Shown here: in pieces, positions 54,616-64,000 of the stretch | Position numbering within the stretch: position 1 is the first letter of the stretch | Layout of the letters: each line of letters starts with the position of its first letter | Source of the DNA: Hydrogenophilales bacterium | Lineage (GTDB): Bacteria; Pseudomonadota; Gammaproteobacteria; Burkholderiales; Thiobacillaceae | Assembly (NCBI GenBank): GCA_023258975.1 | Contig: JAHFRD010000004.1 | Coordinates: forward strand, 124,001-188,000 | DNA: 64,000 bases | Direction: 5' to 3' | Position numbers and translations under genes: made by a program | The notes under the pieces: generated by a model | The model's input: the letters and a program-made list of their open reading frames with translations, nothing else | What the model was told of the DNA's origin: nothing | Databases searched by the model: none

Positions 54616-55473
54616 ATGTCTGTTTCGCCTCCCTCCGACCGCTATGCCGTTTTCGGCAATCCCATCGCCCATTCCAAATCGCCGCGCATCCATGCCGCTT
54701 TTGCCGAACAGACCGGCCAGAGATTGACCTACGAAGCGCTTTTCGCCCCGCTGGACGGCTTCGCCGCCGCCATTGCCGGGTTTCGCGGGGAAGGCGGGCG
54801 TGGCGCCAATGTCACGGTGCCCTTCAAGGAACAGGCTTATGCCTTGTCCGCCCGCCTGAGCGCGCGCGCCGAGGCGGCCGGCGCGGTGAATACCCTGGCG
54901 TTCGACGCGGACGGGATTTACGGCGACAACACCGATGGTGTCGGCCTGGTCAACGATCTGGCCGGCAATCTCGGATTGCGCCTGGCCGACAAGCGCATTT
55001 TGCTCATGGGCGCCGGCGGCGCCGCGCGTGGGGTGGTGTTGCCGCTCCTGGAACAGGGGCCGGCGGAATTGTTCATCGTCAACCGGACGGCGGCGAAGGC
55101 GGAGGATCTTGTGGCGCAAGCATCCTTGCTTGCCAGCCGGCTGGATAGCGGCGCCGCGACACCCGCGCGACTGTCGGCTGGTGGTTATGAGGCTCTGGCG
55201 GGCCGCCATTTCGACCTGGTCGTCAACGCCACCGCCGCCAGCCTGGCGGGCGATCTGCCGCCGCTGCCGGCCGGCCTGTTCGCCGAGGGCGCGCTGGCCT
55301 ACGACATGATGTACGGTCGCGACACCCCCTTTCTCGCCCGCGCGCGCGGCGAGGGCGCGCGTGGCGCCGATGGCCTGGGCATGCTGGTGGAACAGGCGGC
55401 GGAGGCGTTCTTCCTGTGGCGTGGCGTGCGCCCCGCGACCGCGCCGGTCATCGCCCTGCTGCGGGCCGGCTGA
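54616..55473 (+). CDS. aroE: Shikimate 5-dehydrogenase
   Basis: NADPH-dependent reduction of 3-dehydroshikimate in aromatic amino acid synthesis. 285 residues: substrate-binding [14 protein letters not shown] and [12 protein letters not shown] with the catalytic Lys, then [11 protein letters not shown]. The NADPH Rossmann motif [14 protein letters not shown] and NRTAAKA follow. The end [12 protein letters not shown] and [11 protein letters not shown] is typical. The TGA overlaps the mtgA ATG. Confidence 0.96.
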   Translation: MSVSPPSDRYAVFGNPIAHSKSPRIHAAFAEQTGQRLTYEALFAPLDGFAAAIAGFRGEGGRGANVTVPFKEQAYALSARLSARAEAAGAVNTLAFDADGIYGDNTDGVGLVNDLAGNLGLRLADKRILLMGAGGAARGVVLPLLEQGPAELFIVNRTAAKAEDLVAQASLLASRLDSGAATPARLSAGGYEALAGRHFDLVVNATAASLAGDLPPLPAGLFAEGALAYDMMYGRDTPFLARARGEGARGADGLGMLVEQAAEAFFLWRGVRPATAPVIALLRAG

Positions 55474-56162
55474 TGTTGCGCCTGATCTGGAAAAGCCTGC
55501 TGCTGCTGGCAGCCCTGTTCCTGTTGATGCAACTCTGGTATCTGGGCCATGTGCTCTGGTGGAAGGCCTTCGACCCGTCTTCCACCGCCTTCATGGAGGC
55601 CGGCCTGGAGCGCATGCAGGAGAAGAATCCGGACGCGGAATTGCGCCATCGCTGGGTGGAGTACCCGCGCATCTCGATCAACCTGAAGCGCGCCGTGGTC
55701 GCCGCCGAAGACAGCAAGTTCATCGCCCATGAGGGGTTTGACTGGGAAGGCATGGAAACGGCCATGCAGAAAAACCTGAAAAAGGGGCGCATCGTCGCGG
55801 GCGGATCCACCATCAGCCAGCAACTGGCGAAAAACCTGTTCCTTTCCGCCTCGAAGAATCCGTTGCGCAAGCTTCAGGAAGCGGTCATCACGGTGATGAT
55901 CGAGAAGCTCTGGAGCAAGCGCCGCATTCTTGAGGTGTATCTCAACGTCATCGAATGGGGCAACGGCATCTACGGCGCCGAGGCCGCCGCGCGACGCTAC
56001 TTCAAGAATTCAGCCGCCGCGCTCGGGCCGGGCGAGGCCGCGCATCTGGCGGCAATGATCCCCAATCCGCGCTATTACGAGAGCCATCGCAACGCGCGCG
56101 GCCTGCTCAAGCGCCAGGGCATCATCGCCGCGCGCATGTGGCAGGTTTCCGTGCCGAGGTAA
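55473..56162 (+). CDS. mtgA: Monofunctional peptidoglycan glycosyltransferase
   Basis: Polymerises lipid II into glycan strands. 229 residues with one N-terminal membrane anchor (LLLLAALFLLMQLWYLGHVL). The GT51 domain shows the catalytic EDSKFIAHEGFDWEG, GGSTISQQLAKNLFLS, KRRILEVYLNVIEWG and the AAAHLAAMIPNP-like GEAAHLAAMIPNP. It lacks a transpeptidase domain. Coupled to aroE (TGATG), an association common in betaproteobacteria. Confidence 0.96.
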   Translation: MLRLIWKSLLLLAALFLLMQLWYLGHVLWWKAFDPSSTAFMEAGLERMQEKNPDAELRHRWVEYPRISINLKRAVVAAEDSKFIAHEGFDWEGMETAMQKNLKKGRIVAGGSTISQQLAKNLFLSASKNPLRKLQEAVITVMIEKLWSKRRILEVYLNVIEWGNGIYGAEAAARRYFKNSAAALGPGEAAHLAAMIPNPRYYESHRNARGLLKRQGIIAARMWQVSVPR

Positions 56163-56169
56163 GTCCCGC

Positions 56170-57819
56170 TCACACCCGGAATCTCGCCACCGAGGCGCCG
56201 AGTTCGCCCGCCAGGGCTTCCATTTCCCGTGCCGAGTCGGCGGTGCGACCGACGGCCGCGCTGTTTTTCTCCGCCATCTGGGCGATGCGCTCGACGCCGC
56301 CGGCCAGGGACTGGGCGGCGATGGACTGTTCACGCAGGGCGGCGGCGATGTCGTCCACCACGTTCACCACGCGCGCGGCGCCTTCCTGGATGCCGACGAT
56401 GGAATCGCCGGCGCGATGCGCGAGTTGCACGCCCTCGCCCACGCGCGTCACCCCCGCCTCCATTTCCGACACGGCGCGACGGGCGCCGTTCTGGACCTTA
56501 TCGATCATGCCGGCGATCTGCTGCGTGGAATTGGCGGTACGTTCCGCCAGTTTGCGCACTTCGTCGGCCACCACCGCGAAACCGCGCCCCTGTTCGCCCG
56601 CGCGCGCAGCCTCGATGGCGGCGTTGAGCGCCAGCAGGTTGGTCTGGTCGGCGATCTCGCGAATCACGCCGACGATGGCCGAAATCTCGTTGGAATAGCC
56701 TTCCAGTTCGCGGATGCTGGATGCGGACGTGTTGACTGCGTCCGCGATGCGGCCGATCTCGTTGGCGGCGGAGTGCACCACCTCTCCGCCTTCGCGCGAC
56801 TGCTCGCCCGAGTGCAGGGATTGCGCATGCGCCTCGCGCGCGTGGTCACCCACCTGGTCGATGGAAACACTCATTTCCTCGACCGAAGCGGCCATGCCGG
56901 ACGCGGCCTCGCTCTGCTCCTCGCTGGCGCGGGCGACCTCGGACGCGGACGCGGACAGCGCGCGCGCGGCGTCGCCGAGCCGCAGCGCATGATGCTGGTT
57001 GGCGCGCACCATTTCTTTCAGGCCTTCCTGCATGCAAGCCATCGCGTTCAGCAGGCGACCGACCTCGTTGCGGGCGCCGCTGTCGATGGGATGGCTCAGG
57101 TCGCCCTGTGCCACCGCTTCCGCCAACTCCACGGCCTGCTTGAGCGGATGCGTGATGGAGCGGATCAGGAAGAAGGCGAACAGCCCGGTCAGGCTCAGGC
57201 CACCCACGATCAGGCCGAGAAACAGCATCTGATTGCGTTGGTAGAGGGCATGGCCCTGTTCGTATTCGTTTTTCGCCACCTTGGCCTGGAGCTGGATCAG
57301 ATTGCCCAGCGTGGTCAGCGCGGCTTCGCCACTTTTCTTGCGCTCATTGAGGAATCCGACCAGCGCCTCCTTCTCGAAATCGTGGGCGGCCAGCTTGCCG
57401 AATGCCGGCTGGCAGGCCACCAGCCAGGCTTGCCGCTGGGTTTCGAAATCGGCCACCAGCGCCTTTTCTTCATCGGTCAGCAGAGTGGCCGTGTAATCGT
57501 TCCATAACTTGTTGATTTCCTTGCGCCGCTCCACGAAGGCTTCGAGATGCATCTCGATGGGGTGGTCGTGCAGATGGGCGGCTGGGGAGTTCGGGTCGTG
57601 CTGATAGGCCAGAAGGATTTCCGTCAGATTCTTCTGCAGCAGCATCTGCATGCGCGCCAGATCCCGCATCGGCACGGCGCGATCCTGGTACACCGTGTCC
57701 AGGCTGTGGGTCATCGTCTTCATGCCTTGCCAGCCGATGAACGCGACCGCGAACAGCAGCATGCCACCGGCAAGCATGAGCGCCAGGATGCGGTGGGCCA
57801 CGGCGAGATTCTTGAACAT
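56170..57819 (-). CDS. Methyl-accepting chemotaxis protein
   Basis: 549 residues. First helix [20 protein letters not shown]; periplasmic helical sensor (about 35-190) with His-rich segment [15 protein letters not shown]; second helix [24 protein letters not shown] and a signalling domain follow, with [20 protein letters not shown] and [15 protein letters not shown]. The signalling domain is nearly identical at the tip to the receptor at 51173, but the sensors differ. No CheR-docking pentapeptide. GGGAG ribosome site before the ATG at 57819. Ligand unknown. Confidence 0.93.
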   Translation of the reverse strand: MFKNLAVAHRILALMLAGGMLLFAVAFIGWQGMKTMTHSLDTVYQDRAVPMRDLARMQMLLQKNLTEILLAYQHDPNSPAAHLHDHPIEMHLEAFVERRKEINKLWNDYTATLLTDEEKALVADFETQRQAWLVACQPAFGKLAAHDFEKEALVGFLNERKKSGEAALTTLGNLIQLQAKVAKNEYEQGHALYQRNQMLFLGLIVGGLSLTGLFAFFLIRSITHPLKQAVELAEAVAQGDLSHPIDSGARNEVGRLLNAMACMQEGLKEMVRANQHHALRLGDAARALSASASEVARASEEQSEAASGMAASVEEMSVSIDQVGDHAREAHAQSLHSGEQSREGGEVVHSAANEIGRIADAVNTSASSIRELEGYSNEISAIVGVIREIADQTNLLALNAAIEAARAGEQGRGFAVVADEVRKLAERTANSTQQIAGMIDKVQNGARRAVSEMEAGVTRVGEGVQLAHRAGDSIVGIQEGAARVVNVVDDIAAALREQSIAAQSLAGGVERIAQMAEKNSAAVGRTADSAREMEALAGELGASVARFRV

Positions 57820-58022
57820 GGTGATATCTCCCTTATTGGATTGCGTGTTTATCGGAGTACGAGGGGATTTCTTTAGTACTTTTTGTTCAGCCCGAGTGGG
57901 TAAGGAATATGTCTTTTGACCAGCCCGCGCCGACTGGAGCAAATGCCGTCGAGGCTTGTGTTTTTCCCGCGCCGGGGGCGGCGCCAAGCCATTAGAATCG
58001 GCGGGCTTTTTCCCGCCCGCCC

Positions 58023-59480
58023 ATGTCCGACCTACACGAAACTCCCGCGCAAGCCTCTGTCGAGGACAGCCTGAAGCAGGTCATGGATCTGCTGGCGCGT
58101 CATCGTCTGGTGGAAAACCTGGTGCACAAGCAGGAATTGTCCCGTCCCGACATGCCGCGCCACGAACTGGTCGAGTCGCTGGTGCACAAGCAGAACCTGG
58201 CGGAACTCCAGAAGAAACTGGACAAGCTCCACCCGGCGGACGTGGCTTACATCCTGGAAGCCCTGCCGCTGGAAGACCGCCTCCTGGTCTGGGATCTGGT
58301 CAAGGCGGATCGCGACGGCGACATCCTGCTGGAAGTCTCCGACGCGGTACGGGAATCCCTGATCGCGACGATGGACATGCGCGAGCTGGTGGCCGCCGCC
58401 GCCAGCCTGGATACCGACGAGATCGCCGACCTCGCGGTGGATTTGCCCAAGGATGTCGTCCAGGAACTGATGAAGTCGCTGGGCGAGGCCAAACGCGCCC
58501 AGGTCGAGTCTTCCCTGTCCTACGACGAGGAATCGGTCGGCGGCCTGATGGACTATGACTTCGTCACCATCCGCGCCGATGTCACCCTGGAAGTGGCGTT
58601 GCGCTACCTGCGCTTCCTCGGCGAACTGCCGCCGCACACCGACAAGCTGTTCGTAGTGGAGCGCGATGGCCGCCTGATCGGCACCCTGCCCCTGAAACGC
58701 ATGCTGGTGCACGACCCGGAGGCGCACGTGGCCGCCGTGATGACCGACGACCCGGTGCTGTTCCACCCCGCCGACGAGGCGGAGGATGCCGCTCAGGCAT
58801 TCGAACGCTATGACCTGGTGACCGCGCCCGTGGTGGACCCCAACAACCGCCTGGTCGGCCGCCTCACCGTGGACGTGGTGCTCGACTTCATTCGTGAGCA
58901 GGGCGAGCAGGACATGCTGCAACTGGCCGGCTTGCGGGAGGAGGAAGACCTGTTCACCACGGTCTGGAAAGCGGCCAAGAACCGCTGGCTGTGGCTCGCC
59001 ATCAACCTGTGCACCGCCCTGGTCGCCTCGCGCGTGGTGGGCGCCTTCGAGGGCAGCATCGAGAAACTTGCCGCGTTGGCCGCCCTCATGCCCATCGTCG
59101 CCGGCATGGGCGGCAACTCCGGCAACCAGACTTCCACCCTGGTGGTGCGTGGCCTGGCGCTGGGCCTGATCAATCGCGACAACGCGCGCCGCATCCTCAC
59201 CAAGGAACTCGGCATCGCCCTGCTCAACGGTTTTGTCTGGGGTGGGGTGATGGGGGTGGTGACCACCCTGCTCTACCACAACGCCGCGCTGGGCGCGGTC
59301 ATGGCATCCGCCATGCTGCTCAACCTGTTGGTGGCCGCGATAGCCGGTTACGTGGCCCCGGCCGCCATCGACCACTTCGGCCGCGACCCCGCCTTCGGCT
59401 CGGCGGTGCTCACCACCTTCATCACCGACAGCATGGGTTTCTTCATCTTCCTGGGGCTGGCGACGCTGGTGCTGCTGTAG
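58023..59480 (+). CDS. mgtE: Magnesium transporter MgtE
   Basis: 485-residue Mg2+ channel. N-terminal helical superhelix domain ([19 protein letters not shown]); CBS pair (about 165-290, [12 protein letters not shown] and [13 protein letters not shown]). The five-helix pore domain contains [17 protein letters not shown] and ends [14 protein letters not shown]. The first 60 residues hold a tandem duplication, [12 protein letters not shown] and [12 protein letters not shown], 24 residues apart. No Mg-sensing leader was recognised in the 200-base gap upstream. Confidence 0.95.
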   Translation: MSDLHETPAQASVEDSLKQVMDLLARHRLVENLVHKQELSRPDMPRHELVESLVHKQNLAELQKKLDKLHPADVAYILEALPLEDRLLVWDLVKADRDGDILLEVSDAVRESLIATMDMRELVAAAASLDTDEIADLAVDLPKDVVQELMKSLGEAKRAQVESSLSYDEESVGGLMDYDFVTIRADVTLEVALRYLRFLGELPPHTDKLFVVERDGRLIGTLPLKRMLVHDPEAHVAAVMTDDPVLFHPADEAEDAAQAFERYDLVTAPVVDPNNRLVGRLTVDVVLDFIREQGEQDMLQLAGLREEEDLFTTVWKAAKNRWLWLAINLCTALVASRVVGAFEGSIEKLAALAALMPIVAGMGGNSGNQTSTLVVRGLALGLINRDNARRILTKELGIALLNGFVWGGVMGVVTTLLYHNAALGAVMASAMLLNLLVAAIAGYVAPAAIDHFGRDPAFGSAVLTTFITDSMGFFIFLGLATLVLL

Positions 59481-59509
59481 CCCCGGCGTTGCAAGGGCGC
59501 GCATCCGGT

Positions 59510-59539
59510 TTGAGCCGCCCCGCCCCAGGCGCGTATATT
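59510..59539 (+). promoter_or_regulatory. Predicted sigma-70 promoter of uvrA
   Basis: TTGAGC, 18 bases, TATATT (5/6). It is 29 bases upstream of the uvrA start. No LexA-type operator (CTGT-N8-ACAG) was seen beside it. Confidence 0.4.
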
Positions 59540-59567
59540 CGGCCGTTTCGATTCACGGCCTAGCACC

Positions 59568-62396
<2,829 letters not shown>

Positions 62397-62554
62397 GGGG
62401 AGCCGGGGATCATCATCACCGCAGGGCCGAACGGCGCGGGCGGGGCGGATCATGCTGGAGCAGATCGCCGAGCCTATCCGCCGACGGACAGGTTTCGCGT
62501 TCGAAACCGCCCGATACGGTAGCGCCAGAAACTGCCCGGCGTGATCGGCGCGCG

Positions 62555-62935
62555 CTACTCCTTCATCACGAACGTGCTCTTGCCCAGCGACGAGCGGTCG
62601 CCGTTGTCGCGGCGGATCGTGAAATATTCGACGCTCCACTGGCCGTAACGGCTTTTGAAGCTGGGGATGATGATCGACCCGGCGCCCGATCCGCCCGCCC
62701 AGATGCCGAACGGGCCTTGATCGAACTTCTCTCCGCTTGGCGCGGTCACGGTGTAGCCGTACATGAAGGTGTTTCGCGTCTGGTCGTCCTTGCCGATCGG
62801 CGCCCAGCATCCGAACGGGTATTGGGTCGATCCGGAAAACGCGCCGACGCGTTCGAGAGCCGACGCCGAGAACTCCTTCTGTTGTGACTTGACGTTGATG
62901 TTGCCGTTGTCGTTACGGAATTCTCCGCACTTCAC
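62555..62935 (-). CDS. Secreted-domain protein lacking a signal peptide (second half of a split pair)
   Basis: 126 residues, clearly homologous to the protein encoded just upstream (62932-63423). Shared landmarks in order: CGEF/CGLF, FGCW, a YGYT/YSYR strand with APSG/NPSG, GPFGIWAGGSG/GPYGIQAGGFG, GQWSVEY/GRWSVEF. The ATG overlaps the upstream stop as ATGA, so it could be made by re-initiation, but it would then stay in the cytoplasm. Alternatively, a -1 frameshift at 62968-62974 joins it to the exported first domain (289 residues in total). Function unknown. Confidence 0.7.
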   Translation of the reverse strand: MKCGEFRNDNGNINVKSQQKEFSASALERVGAFSGSTQYPFGCWAPIGKDDQTRNTFMYGYTVTAPSGEKFDQGPFGIWAGGSGAGSIIIPSFKSRYGQWSVEYFTIRRDNGDRSSLGKSTFVMKE

Positions 62936-63423
62936 CTTGTCGTCGCCACGATAGGGCTGGGCGATTTGTTTTTTTCGGCGGGTTTGTCGGCCATCTCGAA
63001 TGAAATGCTTCCGATCGACTGTTTTGCGAAATTCCCCCGGTCGACCAGGAGAAATTCCACCGACCAGCGGCCAATCGGCTGCTTGTCGAGCGCGGCCTGG
63101 ATGAAGGCGCTGCCAAAGCCGCCGGCCTGGATGCCGTAAGGCCCCATTTCGCGAGTCGCCCCCGAGGGGTTGGTAAACCGGTAGGAGTACATCTTGCCGC
63201 CGCGAAGTTGCTGATCCTGGCCGATATTGATCCAGCAGCCGAACGCGATGTCCCGGCCAAGGAAGCCACCTTTCGCCTCAATGTCCTTCATGGTGAAGCC
63301 ATTGGCCGACTCGATGACGCCGACATGGCCGGAGTCTTCCTTGAACAGCCCGCATTGCGGCGCGGAACCGGCCTGGGAGGACGCGGAAAAAATTCCGAGT
63401 AACACCAATGTTGCGGTTTTCAT
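62932..63423 (-). CDS. Small secreted protein, first half of a split two-domain pair
   Basis: 163 residues with a signal peptide (MKTATLVLLGIFSASSQAGS). A beta-rich domain of about 110 residues follows, ending near ISFEMADKPAEK. After an A-rich stretch the frame gives only KSPSPIVATTR before a stop. In the -1 frame the reading continues QIAQPYRGDDKVKCGEF into the second homologous domain. Tandem domain duplication plus the slippery run suggests one original secreted two-domain protein. Family not recognised. Confidence 0.78.
   Translation of the reverse strand: MKTATLVLLGIFSASSQAGSAPQCGLFKEDSGHVGVIESANGFTMKDIEAKGGFLGRDIAFGCWINIGQDQQLRGGKMYSYRFTNPSGATREMGPYGIQAGGFGSAFIQAALDKQPIGRWSVEFLLVDRGNFAKQSIGSISFEMADKPAEKNKSPSPIVATTR
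62968..62974 (-). other. Candidate -1 ribosomal frameshift heptamer A AAA AAC
   Basis: In the frame of the 62932-63423 gene the codons read GAA AAA AAC, so the heptamer A AAA AAC is in exact slippery phase. Slipping one base back gives AAA AAA and then CAA ATC GCC, opening the frame of the second domain. Whether a stimulating structure follows is unclear. A plain indel in a seven-A run is the alternative. Confidence 0.45.
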
Positions 63424-63508
63424 TGCATATCTCCTTCAAAAAAACCAATCAGTCGGTTCATTTTCCACCGTCGCGCGCCGCGCGCCGCGCGGGGAGAGGA
63501 ACCACGCG

Positions 63509-64000
63509 CTACGCCGGTTCCAGCAACCGTTCAAATTCCTTCACCGGCACCGGTCGGCTGAACAGGTAGCCCTGGTAGGCGTGGCAGCCGTGACCGGCGA
63601 GGAATTCGAGTTGCGCTTCGCTTTCCACGCCTTCGGCGATGACGTTGAGGCCGAGGGTGCGGCCCATGGTGATGATGGTCTGGACGATGGCTGCGTCGTT
63701 GGGGTCGTGGGCGAGGTCGCGTACGAAGGAGCGGTCGATCTTGAGCTGATCCAGCGGCAGGCGCTTGAGGTAGGAGAGCGAGGAGAAGCCGGTGCCGAAA
63801 TCATCCATCGAGAAGCTGATGCCGATGGCCTTGAGGGCCTGCATGCGGGTGATGGTGTCGGCGACGTTGTCGATCACCAGGCTTTCGGTGAGTTCGATCT
63901 TGAGTCGGGAAGGGTCGATGTCGTAGTCGTCGAGCAGCGCTTCCACCTCGGCGACGAAGCCGGGCTGGCGGAATTGGCGCGCGCTGACGTTGACCGCCAG
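63509..64000 (-). CDS. EAL domain protein, C-terminal part (truncated by window edge)
   Basis: The 163 visible residues are the end of an EAL-type cyclic-di-GMP phosphodiesterase. IELTESLVIDN holds a catalytic-site Glu, DDFGTGFSSLSYLKRLP is the dimerisation loop 6 motif, then IDRSFVRDLAHDPNDAAIV, AEGVES and QGYLFSRP. The EAL signature itself and any GGDEF, PAS or membrane segments lie beyond the right edge. Most such proteins also carry GGDEF, so the activity cannot be assigned fully. Confidence 0.93.
   Translation of the reverse strand: MAVNVSARQFRQPGFVAEVEALLDDYDIDPSRLKIELTESLVIDNVADTITRMQALKAIGISFSMDDFGTGFSSLSYLKRLPLDQLKIDRSFVRDLAHDPNDAAIVQTIITMGRTLGLNVIAEGVESEAQLEFLAGHGCHAYQGYLFSRPVPVKEFERLLEPA

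Noticed and set aside
57820-58022. Possible Mg2+ riboswitch before mgtE
   Set aside because: No M-box or ykkC-like conserved core or terminator hairpin was seen in this 200-base gap.

Overview
The window is about 65% GC, densely coded, and reads as the chromosome of a facultatively anaerobic betaproteobacterium. Supporting signs are the def-fmt-htpX and dprA-smg-topoisomerase blocks and the glnA/DUF4124/ntrB/ntrC neighbourhood. A proteobacterial phosphoribulokinase implies Calvin-cycle autotrophy, and a complete N2O-respiration cluster implies denitrification. I would place it among autotrophic, denitrifying Nitrosomonadales or Rhodocyclales-like bacteria; the exact genus is inference. No rRNA, tRNA, CRISPR array or prophage was seen.

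Layout. 1-9 kb: leuS (cut by the left edge), phosphoribulokinase, a PDC-sensor-like protein, topoisomerase III, smg, dprA and a LysM protein. 9-13.6 kb: def-fmt, htpX, an orphan octaheme hydroxylamine-oxidoreductase-like cytochrome behind an FNR-type promoter, and a small periplasmic protein. 13.8-21.3 kb: a MacAB-like efflux system (adaptor, ATPase, permease), a Pro-rich periplasmic protein, a SWIM/SNF2 helicase and a Uma2 protein. 21.4-33.8 kb: a LysR regulator divergent from rnfB, a very long pyruvate:ferredoxin oxidoreductase with its own C-terminal ferredoxin, and rnfC-x-D-G-E-A followed by a tiny Cys-rich membrane protein. 33.8-45.3 kb, minus strand: a clade II (Sec-dependent) nos cluster, nosZ / cytochrome c / nosB / nosD / nosG / nosH / nosF / nosL / nosY / tlpA-like / second nosD. 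45.5-47.8 kb: two small proteins, an AEC transporter and a VapBC-type toxin-antitoxin pair. 47.8-54.6 kb: nitrogen control (ntrC, ntrB, DUF4124 protein, chemoreceptor, glnA with a sigma-54 promoter). 54.6-64 kb: aroE-mtgA, a second chemoreceptor, mgtE, uvrA, a pair of homologous secreted domains split by a possible frameshift site, and a truncated EAL protein.

How it fits together. The FNR-type sites before the octaheme cytochrome, the nos cytochrome c and nosZ suggest a shared low-oxygen regulon. Long PFOR plus Rnf can exchange low-potential ferredoxin electrons with NADH and the membrane gradient. NosG/NosH would carry quinol electrons to the periplasmic cytochromes that serve NosZ, while NosD/F/Y/L and the thioredoxin-like protein service its copper sites.

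The most unusual content is repeat biology. Two families of GC-rich palindromes (A and B, four copies each) lie between genes and inside coding sequences. Together they supply the N-terminal residues of three consecutive, ATGA-coupled nos genes, including most of a signal peptide. A separate 306-bp MITE-like element with perfect 23-bp terminal inverted repeats and a 5-bp target duplication lies upstream of the DUF4124 gene. A correctly phased A AAA AAC slippery heptamer may fuse the two secreted domains near the right end.
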